A stretch of 64,000 nucleotides of DNA from Cycas panzhihuaensis (GCA_023213395.1 CM041465.1:235979741-236043740), one strand, 5' to 3'. Positions 36,076 through 46,830 are shown, counted from the stretch's first letter. Numbers and translations are program-made. The notes: generated by a model from the letters alone, not told the origin.

Positions 36076-37400
36076 TCCTTATCAAGGGCATTTTACTCTT
36101 AAATGGTCCTAAACTACTATGCTCCAAAATAAGCCTAAATCCAACATAAGCCTAAATTGCCAATATGCTACAAAATGAGCTTTAACTACCCTTCTCTCTA
36201 TTGAGAGCCAAACAATGAAATTTCTTTAAACCCATTGCCACAAATAAGATAAAAATATGGTGGCCTAACTATGGTAGGCAAAACCAAAAAATCTCCTCTA
36301 AGTTGATCATTAACCGAGATAAACTATGATGTTCAAAATGTTATAAATATTATATGCCTATCATGAGATATCTTTTCCCTTGTGCCTATCATAACACTCA
36401 ATTCTCTATCACAAGGTTATTCTCCCCACCCCTCCTATGCAACCTTGATGGGGGAAACTCACTTTGGTACAAGTCTAAATTACCATCATACTTTGAAATG
36501 ATCCAAAACTATATTCCCTCTTAAAATATCATAAACTATAATTTTCAAAGCTATGCCACTTTTCATGCTTATTATGGCATGCCAATCATTTAGGCCTACC
36601 ATGCCACCTATCACTCTATGACAAGCAAAGTCCCCTCCCTCCCCTTTGTTCAACCCCTATAAGGGTAGTACACTCACCCATGAGCATAAACTAAGTCTAA
36701 TACTCTATCATGAGTATAAACTATTATTTATAAATATCATTTCAATAGAAAAAATAAAAAACAAAATAAACAAACAAATAACAACAAAATAAAAGTCTAA
36801 AAAACTATATAAACCCCTCCCCTACCCTAAAAAAAGTATGTGTGTATATATTTTCAACTTTTCACAGCTCTAAAATAAAGGTTAAACTATTTTTTATGAT
36901 ACTTCAAGTTTAATTAAGTGTGATTCATGTTGTCTTGTACTAATGCCCCTTTTGTTTGAACATAAAATGCATGGCACCATGTTGTAATTGTGCTTTAGAT
37001 AGGTCAAAGATCATGTTGTAATTATCCTCCAACTAAATTAACTTATGAGTAGGTAGTACATTACTAAAACTAGTAAACATTGATGAAAATTTTAAAATAT
37101 TGGCTATGTTTACACATCCTAGACTAGGGTAGATTGATGCTCTAGATATTTTGATTAGATTATTTTTTAATCCAAAGTTTTTTTTTTTTTTTCTCTCATT
37201 TTTTTGAGCCACATGATTCTTCATAGTATGGCTCTATAAACCCTTATGGTACTATAAAGTTCCTTATGGTACCATAAAGGTATCCATGATATCCCCTATT
37301 TCTTTATGAGATAAAGAGGATTCTCTATGGTATAGAGTAGTTTAAGAAGATTTTCATATTTTTCGCTAAAATTCACCTTCTAAGAGCCTACTTGTGATCT
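36076..37400 (+). repeat. 3' region / LTR-like of old Tat-like element
   Basis: After integrase come words of CTAAACTACTATGCTCC and AAAATAAGCCTAAA type. These recur after the integrases at 62.0 and 40.4 kb and near 52.0 kb. The TAACCGAGATAAACTATGAT motif lies at 36312-36331 and an A-rich stretch at 36740-36800. No gene is seen. A 16-bp T run lies near 37179-37192. Confidence 0.5.
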
Positions 37401-37407
37401 GCTTGAT

Positions 37408-38840
37408 ATGTTTGAGATATGGCTAAGTTTACTTATATCATTTCGATTAGATTTTATGGCCTTTTCTAGTATCACCATGATTGATAATTATGAGAACATT
37501 GGGTCCCAGATGTTAACATTAGTAGGGATGATGATTGATAGAGACTCAGATATTTTAAGACGTTATATACTCCTATGCGTGGTGAAATCATGCCAATTTA
37601 TCTTAGATCAAGGGTTGATGATTGATATAATGTTCCATTAGGACAAAAACTGCTAGACCTTTCAATTACCAAGCATGGATGACATCAAGATTATTGTAAG
37701 AGATATTTGATAGATTCTTAGAGTTCCATATAGTAGAGCATCACTATAGTTGAAGACCCTATTAAGTACATAAAATATCCATTGAGTTATTGCCTAGTTT
37801 TTCTATAGATGAGGTCACTGTGATTATTAGGGATGGAGTATATGATGAATGTTAAGTTTTAGGATCTCATGAGTTTGTAAGCTAATATTTTAAACCATTT
37901 TATACCAAATTTCTTGGAAACACAACTACTAAGAGAAACTAGGAGTATGGGCGGAGGTAGTAAGGAGGTGCAAGATAAGGGAGAGGCTAGATTGTGCCAT
38001 GTTAATAATGGCCAATGTGAAGATGCAATTGGATTAGATCCAGGTAACATGGGATGGTGGATTCTTATATTGCACTTTCCTTTAATGACAATTTTTCATC
38101 AACTTTCATGGAGTTAGATTGAGGATAGATCCCTAGTTAGCGGTAGATGGAGAGCCATTGGTTCATATGTGGCTAATGAGATTTAGGATCTTAAGCAAAC
38201 CAAAGCAGATGTCCCATATTGTGTATATTATAACATTAGATTGGTTATGGATCAATGATTATATCATTGATCCATACTAGGAGATATAGTGGGATCCAGA
38301 TAAGGAGATGAGGAGCTAGAGCAAGTAGTCAAAGAGGGGGGAGGGGTGTAGAAGAAGAGCCAGCCAAGAAGGGAGAGGCCGAGAGAGGGGGTAACAATAG
38401 GTGAGGGTGAGGCAGTGGGACTTAGTGACTATATACATCTCCACTTACCCTATTTCCCTTAAGTATAATAATGATATAGCTTTGATTTTCTTTATTTATA
38501 TCAGTTTTAATTTTATATTTTATTATAATGATTGATTTTCATGTCTATTTGGATGGTAGAGAGAGACTTTATACCAAAGTTTATATAACTAGTAAATGAC
38601 AATCTCTTTCCTATGGCATATATGGAGGGGAAGCCTCCCATAGTAAATAGTGATGAGCCATCATCTACTTATCCCTAGATAACTATATTCACTCCCTTAG
38701 TCAAAGTATTAGAGATGTGGACCATAGATAAGTATAAGTTATAAGCTCATATTGGAGAGTTAGGGGGTGAGGAGAGAGGAGGAGCAACATCATGACTATG
38801 CTCTTACTTTAGGTGGTTCTTAGAGTAGAGATATAAATTA
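37408..38840 (+). pseudogene. PMD-like protein gene remnant, copy 2
   Basis: The frame reads FSSITMIDNYENIGSQMLTL, VGMMIDRDSDILRRYILLCV, DQGLMIDIMFH, a stop, DKNC, TFQLPSMDDIKIIVRDI and ILRVP. The 59.4-kb copy reads ITIDNCENIGKVIISFIDLL, CHVFHLP, VGDVIVTPVDVRRILGI in the same order. A Gly/Glu-rich stretch (38280-38420) and PMAYMEGKPPIVNSDEPSST (about 38610-38670) follow, the latter parallel to WVYKEGHPLIIACEDPTLVA in copy 3. A 461-bp element starts at 38841 and the charged tail may resume at 39302-39560. Stops are many. The likely class is plant mobile domain or DUF7745-like, tentative. Confidence 0.45.
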
Positions 38841-39301
38841 TGTAGCATTCCAAAATATTGTCAAAAGTATAGCATATGACCATTCAAATCAAAGCTCTCT
38901 GAACGATGATTCCAACGGTCTAGACAAAAGTTAATTCTGACATCTGTATCAAAAGTTATGACCATTTAAAATTGGCATACCACTTGTAACAAATCGTTAC
39001 ACCAAAACCCCGAGGTATTAGTGAAGACCACCCAAGTGTGTAATAATACATCCCCCACAAGGCATCAATGTCTCGGTGACCCACTCTTGGTGATCCACTC
39101 TCGATAATTTTGTGCCCCATTAGGCCCTAGATGAACACTACTATGCCAGTGTTCTATCGAGGTTGTCCCCTCCGAGACTCGAACCCGTGACCTTGGCTCT
39201 GATACCACTTGTAACAACCTTATAGAATTCTTCTAATAAAAGATCTTGCAAATTACTGACGATAAAGAATCCCTCTTTTGACCATATTTTGGAATGCTAC
39301 A
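38841..39301. mobile_element. 461-bp element with terminal inverted repeats
   Basis: Both ends carry an inverted repeat of about 27 bp with one mismatch, starting TGTAGCATTCCAAAATAT at 38841 and the reverse complement ending at 39301. AATTA flanks both sides (38836-38840 and 39302-39306), a perfect 5-bp target duplication; an extra A makes a 6-bp alternative possible. Inside, the minus strand has ACAAGTGGTATCAGAGCC (an initiator tRNA-Met primer-site word) at about 39194-39211 and GGGTTCGAGTCTC, like a polymerase III B box. A second TTGTTACAAGTGGTAT half-site lies near 38983. There is no coding sequence. It could be a TRIM-like LTR derivative with inverted ends or a MITE that captured retroelement sequence. 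Confidence 0.7.
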
Positions 39302-39900
39302 AATTATCATCTTAGAAGTACAACTAGAGGAGGTGAGATGGGAGAAGGATCAACTATAGATAAGATATAATCATCTAGTAGGCAGGATGATAGAGATGGT
39401 AGTGAGAATCTAGAGCAAGACCCACACAACCACTCCATAATAGTAGGCATATGATGAAGAGAGTAAGGTAGGGCTATCACATTGTCCTAGGACCACCTTA
39501 TGGGAGAGTTTAAAGACTCCATCATAGGGAGGGACCATGGTAGAGGGGGGGACATGTCATAATAGCATATTGATGTACTATAGGGATTTTTGGAATGGGC
39601 AAGTTGGGCTTACCAAGGTTAGGGAAAGTGTATTATAAAGCCCATTAGGTAATCATACATCCTACTAGGGCACTAACTCCCTCAACATACTCATGTATAT
39701 AAATCCATTTTGTTGATGATATGGAGATATATGGGAGTTGACTTGAGCTCCCAACATTTGACTCATCTTTATGTCTATTGATATAGATGTATGTTAGTTC
39801 CATATTGGTTGTTTTAACTTCAACTTTAGTTGTTTTTATACATTTACTTGACTATGCATTGTGGATTGTATCATGGCGCATATACAACACATAACGAGAT
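39302..39900 (+). other. Probable tail of PMD-like copy 2 and junction
   Basis: The first 250 bp are purine-rich (GAGGAGGTGAGATGGGAGAA) and could continue the charged tail of the interrupted PMD-like gene. From about 39570 I see no feature I can name until the LTR-like region below. Confidence 0.3.
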
Positions 39901-40465
39901 AATAAAAAAACTTACCAAAACACATGGAGCTCATAAGATGTAGTAGATAAGGGCTAGTTTATACTTATGGAGGGTATAATTCTCCCATAGGGATTGCCCA
40001 TGGGGAGAGCTACTCATAATGGAGTGAATGGTGCCATGATGGGCACTGGACAAAATCATACCTTATGGGCATAAAACTACAAAATATCAAACATAGTTTA
40101 GGCTCATTTTAGAGTAAATTAAAAGTGAAATAATAGGAAATAAAGTCTATATAGATGATAAAGAAAAGCAAGCATATATTTTTATTATTGTATTGGTTTT
40201 ATGATTTTTTAGGTTTTTCAATTAATATTTACAAATGTTAGTTTATACTCATAATGGAGTAATACCTAATTTATACTCATAGGGGAGCGTGGTGCTCCCA
40301 TAGGGTAGAACTCTACCACTGGTAAAGGACAGGGTGAGATGATAGGCCTAGTGTGACAACATGCCCCTAATGAGAACAATGTGTGGTGCCAAATAAAGGT
40401 AGTTTATGCTTATTTCAAAGCACACAAGGTAGTTTAGGCTTATTTCAGTGTAAGGGTGCCCCTAA
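39901..40465 (-). repeat. Tat-family 3' region / LTR-like, antisense
   Basis: TTTATACTCATAATGGAGTA near 40236 and CATAGGGGAGCG match the reverse complement of 36640-36720. The T-rich piece at 40180-40225 matches the reverse complement of 36740-36800. AGTTTAGGCTTATTTC occurs twice (near 40432 and on the 40380-40410 side), as after other Tat integrases. This is the 3' flank of the minus-strand integrase end that follows. Confidence 0.5.
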
Positions 40466-41000
40466 TGAAGGCAAGATCAACTATATAATTTCTTAAGGAG
40501 TTATCATTAATACCCTTCTCAAACTAAATATCTTTGAGGGTCACAATATGATAGTCATCATTATCTAAGCTCTATAAAATAATGAATGGACTGACCCACT
40601 TGATATCGAACTTCTAGAGGTATTCATATAAGTAATCTAGCTTTAGGACCTTACCCTTAAGAGTAAACTATGTTTGTCTTAGATGTTTATCATGGGATTT
40701 TTGGGCCTTGGCCTTTTATGCAAGGTTAGCTTGATATATAGTAAGGCATTTTCATTTAATACCTTAAGATTAAGAAGATGAGCCTAATGATGCCATTACT
40801 CATTAATGAACCCTTTTAATGATACCCTTAGGGATGGGATTTTTACCTTAAGAAATAAGATAACTTCTAATCTATAGACTAGAGAAAAAGAGTCATGCCT
40901 ATGGCTATCTAAACACACATTTAATAATCCCATAGGGTAAGATAGAGCTATAAATGCTAATCTTATTAAGATTTAGTAATGATTTTTATTAGAAAATAAT
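40466..41000 (-). pseudogene. Tat-like integrase C-terminus
   Basis: The minus strand gives GKVLKLDYLYEYL, KFDIKWVSPFIIL, SLDNDDYHIVTLKDI and FEKGINDNSLRNYI. This is the SH3-like end of integrase, parallel to KWVGPFVILDSLDNGAYRIT at 62.1-62.2 kb. The sequence is cut at about 41000, so only the last part of the gene remains. It converges with the plus-strand element ending at 36075; PMD-like copy 2 lies between the two. Confidence 0.65.
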
Positions 41001-41515
41001 GCTATCTTATGAAAATCTTGTATAAACTTATGTACTTTATATAAAATAATATTATGTTTTGTTCTAGTTTAAAAGTAGTTGATTGGGTAGTGAAACATTT
41101 GAGAGCAAGGGTGGAATGTAAATAACAAACCCAATGATACAAGCCTAGGGCACAAGTGGCAAGTATGCAAAGTGAAGGCAAAACTAAGCCTAACTCAAGG
41201 TGCTCGTACACCTCTTAGAAGTAGATGTGGGATGTATCATGCTTCTAAGCAACATAGGAGTGGCTAAACTAGGGCAACCCAAGTGTTCATGTGTAAATGT
41301 AAACAATTTTAATTTTTGATGGTGTGGGCCTATGGCAAGCTAAAGGAAGTGGGATTCACATTCACGTGCATCTATATGCTTTTCTTTTCTTTTTATTTAA
41401 TGAATGAAAGTACAACCCTAGCTAAAAAATACAATGTCATCCCATGGATTTGAGGACTTGCAACTATGCGATCCCTTCCTTCACTCAGGTTTTTGAAAGA
41501 TACAATGCAAGGACT
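41001..41515. other. Flank of copia element, probably Tat-family LTR piece
   Basis: I see no gene. The stretch CTTTTCTTTTCTTTTTATTT followed by AATGAATGAAAGTACAA near 41380-41415 resembles 15850-15880, so this may be part of a Tat-family LTR continued at 49.1 kb across the copia insertion. The match is weak. Confidence 0.3.
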
Positions 41516-41810
41516 TGAAAAGGGTTAATGACATAAGGTCATTACATTAGTTGATTATTTCGAAAAAGGGTCTTAAGTGAACTTTAAATTAGATCACTTA
41601 AGTGAAATTCACTTTCATGTGCATTATGTGTAATTTCATTTCACCTAACTCAAATGCTCCCTCTCTCAATATAAAAGTAAAGCTCAATGGAGGAGATTCA
41701 TTCTTACCTCCCCATTTTGTGAGAGCTACTTTCTCTCTCAAGTCTCTCTTGCTCCCATGTTTGCCTTTGTGTTTAGTGCATGGAGATGAAGGATAGATCC
41801 ACTCTTTTTA
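41516..41810 (+). repeat. 5' LTR of copia element
   Basis: This 295-bp LTR starts TGAAAAGGGTTAATGAC and ends in TA where the 3' copy has CA. It contains a TATA box (TATAAAAG at 41670-41677) after a CTCTCTC pyrimidine run. A palindrome-like TCACTTAAGTGA lies near 41596. Confidence 0.95.
41670..41677 (+). promoter_or_regulatory. TATA box in copia 5' LTR
   Basis: TATAAAAG lies about 140 bp before the LTR end, the normal place for the polymerase II promoter of a short copia LTR. The same word is at 48953-48960 in the 3' LTR. Confidence 0.7.
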
Positions 41811-41812
41811 TA

Positions 41813-41824
41813 TGGTATCAGAGC
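41813..41824 (+). promoter_or_regulatory. Primer-binding site, initiator tRNA-Met
   Basis: TGGTATCAGAGC is a perfect match to the usual plant copia primer site. It lies 2 bp after the 5' LTR. Confidence 0.95.
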
Positions 41825-42304
41825 TTGCTTCCTTCATATTCCCCACTTGCACTTGCAATGGAGCCATCACTTCCTTCTCCCCCACAATCCATGTGGTGAA
41901 GGAGATTGTGAAAGTGAATTTAGAAATATTTTCAAGTTATTATGATAGCATATTTTGTATTGTTTGCTTTTCCTTTCTCTTTTATAGGTTTGGAAGCATA
42001 ATACAAGGAGTTTTAAGGCCCAAGGATTCCAATCCTTTGCTGGCCATTCATGCTATCTCATTCTTCTTTTTCTTTTCCCTTTTTTGTCCATTTAACAAGG
42101 GAAAATGCTGCCGAAATTTTTCTAGCATTTAGAAGAATGATTGTAAGGGGAGTTTTTACCCATTTTTTTAAAAGAATTTTGATCCATTGAAAATATATAT
42201 CATTGTATGCTCTCACCTTGCCCATATTGGGATCCTGGTGATAAAAAAATGATGGAAATTTCATATGGTATCATGTGTTAATGAGATATTAGCAAGCTGA
42301 AATT

Positions 42305-42675
42305 TCTGCAGAAATGCAATTTGATTACTAAACTTCACAGGTCTGTAAAATCTTCTATAGAGATCCAATTGAAGTGATTCCAATTGTCAAAGATGGGGCT
42401 CTAAGTCTACTTTCTAGTGCAAAAACTAACACCTAATTTGGATGTCGTATGAGGAAGTTATTGCTGTTTTAGTGAACAACAGTTATTTTTAGTAAGAATT
42501 CTGGAAAAATATAATTTCCTAATTTTGTGGGGCTGTCAAAAACTTTCCAAAACTCATTTGGACCTAATTCCACTTCCTGGAGATGAAGCTCTGAGTCTAG
42601 TTTTCAGCACAAAAACCGGTACTCCATTTTGACATCGTGGGAGAAAGTTATTGCAGATTTAGTGAAGAGTACTTT
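42305..42675 (+). repeat. Imperfect 190-bp direct duplication in copia leader
   Basis: GATGGGGCTCTAAGTCTA (from 42392) parallels GATGAAGCTCTGAGTCTA (from 42582), and GTTATTGCTGTTTTAGTGAA parallels GTTATTGCAGATTTAGTGAA 190 bp later. The two arms are well diverged, much more so than the LTRs, so the duplication predates this insertion. Confidence 0.75.
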
Positions 42676-43571
42676 TTTTGTATTAACAAAAAAAAGAAAA
42701 AAAAGTGAAGAAAATTTCTTCCTTTTTATAAGGCTTAAAAACCCATTGTAAAAGTGAGAAAAAAACACCTGGATCAGAGAAATATACGGTGTCCTCACTC
42801 ACTTATTAGCATTGCATTTCAACACTCTAAAATCACTCAAAGCAAGCACACCAAAGACACTTCAAGCAAGCACTTCATGCAAGCACTCCAAAAGCACTCC
42901 AAGCAAGCATTATTTTCAGTTAAATGTACGTTTGATGCAATTTGATAATCTTTTCACTCTTCCTAAAAGGAACACATCACGTACGTTATTTTCTACCATC
43001 TTGTACTTTTTCACACACTCGCCAAGGTTGATATACCTTGGTTGGCAGAATGCCATGCCATAAAGGAGGTGTGGGTTTCAAGTTGGGACTGGACTAAACC
43101 AGAATATTGGTGAGGTTTGGTTAGCCATACCATCGTGCCTCAATCAAGGATCATCCTGATAACCAACTGGGAAAATTGAAACTTTAATACAAGATTAAAA
43201 TATACCCAATCCAATATCCATCATAGCCATGGGTATGCACGTACCACTCTTTAGAGGAGGTATATAGCTGCTCATTGGTGAACTGGGTGAGGATTGGGAG
43301 TACTGGCTCCGTTGTGACTTGGATTTCATCACCAAGCATGATTGCGGGTATCGCGGGTGAAGGCCAAATTAATTCTACTAGAAGCCTAGGCATTCCTTCA
43401 ACAACCTCAACTACACGTTGGATACAAGTTAGAGGTTATTGGGTTGATTACGCATCCTACATTCGAGTTTCAAGTTGTGTAAACCCAATGATGTCAACTT
43501 CTACATTGGCCTACAATCTTGTATATTGATCACTTACTTATTTGTAAAAAGTGATCCATAGTGTAATCACA

Positions 43572-43701
43572 ATCATAGTGCTTCTCATATTCCTACTGCG
43601 TCAGGTTAATATTTGCCACAAGTGTTAGTGGCCAATTTTTATCATAGTGCTTCTCATATTCCTGCTGCGACAGGTTAATATTTGTCACAAGTATTGGTGA
43701 C
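43572..43701 (+). repeat. 69-bp tandem repeat in copia leader
   Basis: ATCATAGTGCTTCTCATATT begins at 43572 and again at 43641. The two units differ at only a few sites (for example CTACTGCGTC against CTGCTGCGAC). The repeat lies about 160 bp upstream of gag. Confidence 0.85.
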
Positions 43702-43863
43702 TTTTCTCTAAGTTGCTCCCTTCATCTTTGAGTAACCATTCTCACTTCTTCTTCCTTTTTCTACACTACTTTATTACATTTCCCATTTGTAAATAGTGAT
43801 CGGTCATTTATTGCCATCACTTTTATAGTCCCTTGTTCATTTCTTCCCTTCTAAAAAGACATA

Positions 43864-44870
43864 ATGTCTTCACAGTTCAAGCAAAATGTGAACTGCATTC
43901 TAAAAGGGAAAGAAAATTGGGACATGTGGTTCACTGGTGTCAGAAATGCTGTAAAGTATGAAGGTCTATGGAGAGATCACTTACAACCTACACCACATTG
44001 CATTACATAGCTACCACAACTGCTTCAGTAGGAGGTGCTCCAACTGCTCCCACTGAAGCTGTAGCTAAACGCCAATGGGAACTTGATGATGATAAAATCT
44101 GTGTAGGGATACTACTTGTCACTGATTATTCCCTGCATAATCTCATTGATGAAGTTGTACATGATACAAAGATGGAAAGTTCTTGAAGTTCTTAAGAAGA
44201 ACTTTGACACTAAATCGAGACTTAAAATTTGTTCACTTAGTGTCAAGGTGAACAAATTGAAAATGCGAAAAGGACATGCAAGTGAGGCATTCAATCTCCT
44301 TCGTCAATCAAGCAAGCCATTGATAAAGATTTTAAAACTCAATGCATTACATGGGCTTTCTTGATTCAACATGTCTCCATATCCCGATTATAAAAATCTA
44401 TTGGGAGTCTTTAATCCGATGGAACTTTGAAGACCCTAAACTTTGAGGATCTTCCGATAAGTTCATTGAATTTGATAAGACCTTTGATACCAACTTTGCC
44501 ACTACATCAGATCCAATTGATGCTGCTTTTGAAGTGGAAGAAGATCTTTGTTACACCAAAAATCAAGGTCAATACTCTCGTAGAGGTGGTAATTCCTGTG
44601 GAAGAGGAAGAGGTAGACAACAAGGACAACGTCCTCTTAGTCAACAGGCTCCTCAATTCCAACAAAAACAGTCTCAAGGCCAAGGCCAAAATAATCAACC
44701 TAGACCTAGATCCAGTAATCAGAGACAATCTAGCCAGCCTAATACTTGGACTGGAAATCAAATAATCGTGTACCAAAGGTGTAATAGAAAAGGACATTAT
44801 GCCAAAAATTGCAGAACTGCCACCAACAAATTACCAAGTTATCAACAGCACCATGGTGCACATAATGTTG
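43864..44870 (+). pseudogene. Copia gag with zinc knuckle
   Basis: From ATG 43864 the frame reads MSSQFKQNVNCILKGKENWD and MWFTGVRNAVKYEGLW, the N-terminus of copia gag, and stops at about 44011. Later parts appear in other frames: KVLEVLKKNFDTKSRLKICS, then a Gln/Arg/Gly-rich region (RGGNSCGRGRGRQQGQ) and a knuckle at 44768-44812. The knuckle reads VYQRCNRKGHYAKNC: the first Cys of the CX2CX4HX4C pattern is Tyr. At least three frame changes occur. Gag would build the particle; this copy cannot. Confidence 0.8.
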
Positions 44871-45039
44871 ATAATACTTCTTTTGAAGATGCTTTTGGTG
44901 GAACGCAATTTGCTCATGCACACCTTCAAAGAATTGGGACCACTTCATCAAATGTTGTTGATAGATCCACTAAGTATATTGAGGCTCATTGTGGCTTTGC
45001 TTATTCACTTTTGCCTTCACCACTTGGAGTTGCAAATAG

Positions 45040-45310
45040 TGCTACCTCAAATACTTCATCGTGGATCATGGATCGGAGCAACACAACACATGACTTGTCA
45101 TCGCCAGCTCTTTCAAGATTTTGACTCAAGTTTGTGGTGTTGTACACATGGTCGACAAATCATCTCACCCGATAAGGACTTGAACTGCTGCACGAAACTC
45201 CTGTGCCTTCCAGATTTTACACTTGTTGATGTTTTATATATTCTCGCTCTAAAGCGTAATCGCCTCCCTATCCACCCTTGTCTCTCATGGATTTGATCTG
45301 AGTGTAACTG
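45040..45310 (+). pseudogene. Copia aspartic protease
   Basis: SNTSSWIMDRSNTTHDL in one frame and HMTCHRQLFQDFDSSL in the next show the copia protease start. The Asp-Ser-Gly active site is Asp-Arg-Ser here and a frame change follows immediately. LPDFTLVDVLYILALKRNRL closes the domain before GAG-pre-integrase. It is inactive by sequence. Confidence 0.7.
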
Positions 45311-45354
45311 CAAACAATCAAACTCTCTGTGTCATTCACACTCCTTCAAATACT

Positions 45355-46440
45355 GTGGTTATGACCAGAATTCTTGATGGTAAACTTTTTTGCCTAACTG
45401 GCTCACCATCCTCTAAAGCCCACTATGTTGATGATGAATTTATTTTTACCACAACCCTGACTCCTCAAAAGTTGTCCCAAGTAGCTCTATGGCATGCTCA
45501 TATGGGCCATATCAAAATTGATCGCTTAAGAGAACTACAAGACACTCTTCCTAGTTTGCTTAAGTTCCCCTCTAAGCCCTTTAAATGTGAAGCATGTATT
45601 ATTGCTAAATCTCAAAGACAACCCTTTCCTCGTAGTCAGTGGAAATCGAGCCATCCTTTGCAACTTGTACACTCAGATATATGCGGTCCTATGCCCATCC
45701 CTTCTATCAAACAGAAGTGGTACTATATTACTTTCATTGATGATTTTACCAAGAAAGTATGGGTTGCTTTTCTTGCAAAGAAAGATGAAGCTTTTCTATG
45801 TTTCAAGCTTTTAAGGCCCGTGGAAAATGAATCGATTCAAGATCAAAATACTCGGGGATCGCAATGGTGGCGTAGTACACATCCAATGAGTTTGAATCGC
45901 ACTCACGCCAATATGGAATCAAACATCGGACCATTGCGGTGTACACCCCAAAGAAATGGAGTTGTCGAGCGCATGAACAGGACCATCATGAATATGGCTC
46001 ATGCTATGCTGGTATATAAGAATGTCCCTATCTATCTTTGGCCGAGGCTATCCGGACCGTGTATTGCATCAACACTGTTAGTCCCTCCAAGCTCGTCCCC
46101 TCTCCACATGAAATGTGGTATGGACAAACCCCCTCTATCTCCCACTTCAGAATTTTTGGCTCTACTTGTTATGCTCATATTTTGCAAGAACATAAAAATA
46201 AGCTCCAAGATAGAGCCATTAAAGGCATCTTTATCGGATACCCTATGGACAAAAAGGGATACAAGGTTTTTATACCTTCGGAGCACAAAATCATCATCAC
46301 TAGAGATGTTATCTTTGTAGAGACTGAAGATCAATTACTCAGACTTGACTCCAAGACGCCTTCATACCGATTTAATGATGCTACTGAATTTGATGTCCAG
46401 ATTCCAAAATTTAGGGGAGATGTCAATGATGCTTAAAATC
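45355..46440 (+). pseudogene. Copia GAG-pre-integrase and integrase
   Basis: The zinc-binding part is LWHAHMGHIKIDRLREL with FKCEACIIAKSQRQPF (HHCC). The core has LVHSDICGPMPIPSIKQKWY (first Asp), ITFIDDFTKKVWVAF, and TPQRNGVVERMNRTIMNMA, which holds the Glu. The second catalytic Asp near 45855 lies in a garbled frame (GDRNGG-like). A frame change near 46035 leads to AEAIRTVYCINTVSPSKLVP, HEMWYGQTPSISHFRIFGS and YKVFIPSEHKIIITRDVIF. The first 150 codons are clean. Integration activity is lost through the frame changes. Confidence 0.9.
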
Positions 46441-46830
46441 TTGGAATCTGACAATAGAGCCTCAGAGGATACAAGCTGTGACTCCAATCCAATGTGTACA
46501 TATCCAGCACCATCATTTGTGAACAGCCAAGTTGACAAAGGCAAAGCCATAGCAGAAGGATCATCTTCTCCAACATCTGTGGCTGGCCCATCTTCTCCAG
46601 CATCGTTAACTTCCTCCGTGCCAAATATTTCACATGATCCTTTTCAAGATCAAAACGAAGATCAAGAGGTTGTGGAAATGAAAACCTCATTCCCAACTCG
46701 AGGTTTTCGTGAAGCCTACCAGCTACACAAGGACATGCGACCAGATGAGGTAGGTAAAACTGGCACTAGAAGTGCCCATAGAGCAAGGATGCATGAATCA
46801 CTTTCCGTTGAGCTTGAACCAAATAGAACC
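46441..46830 (+). pseudogene. Copia integrase-RT linker
   Basis: Acidic, Ser/Pro-rich text links integrase to RT: GSSSPTSVAGPSSPASL, then DPFQDQNEDQEVVEMKTSF. Such linkers are variable and disordered in copia polyproteins. One open frame runs 46345-46845, but the register shifts at both ends. Confidence 0.6.

Larger units (their letters stand above)
41825..43863 (+). other. 2-kb leader of copia element with internal repeats
   Basis: No gene with recognisable motifs lies here. It contains an imperfect 190-bp duplication (about 42305-42487 and 42495-42675), a cluster of CAAGCACT-type words (42838-42912) and a 69-bp tandem repeat (43572-43701). Several small ATG frames, the longest 106 codons from 41812, have no known domain and would act as upstream frames. 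A leader this long is unusual for copia. The frame at 43275-43529 has ordinary amino-acid composition but no motif I know. Confidence 0.6.

Noticed and set aside
39180-39210. tRNA gene or SINE at the TCGAACCC / CTCTGATACCA words
   Set aside because: Only 3'-end-like and B-box-like words are present. There is no cloverleaf, anticodon arm or acceptor pairing, and they lie inside an element with inverted ends. A primer-site junction explains them better than a tRNA gene.
43275-43529. 84-codon frame in the copia leader as a captured host gene
   Set aside because: Composition is ordinary but I recognise no motif and cannot tell capture from chance. It is recorded only as part of the leader.
44507-44797. 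Minus-strand open frame over copia gag
   Set aside because: It mirrors the Gln/Arg/Gly-rich gag region and the knuckle on the plus strand, so it is an antisense shadow.
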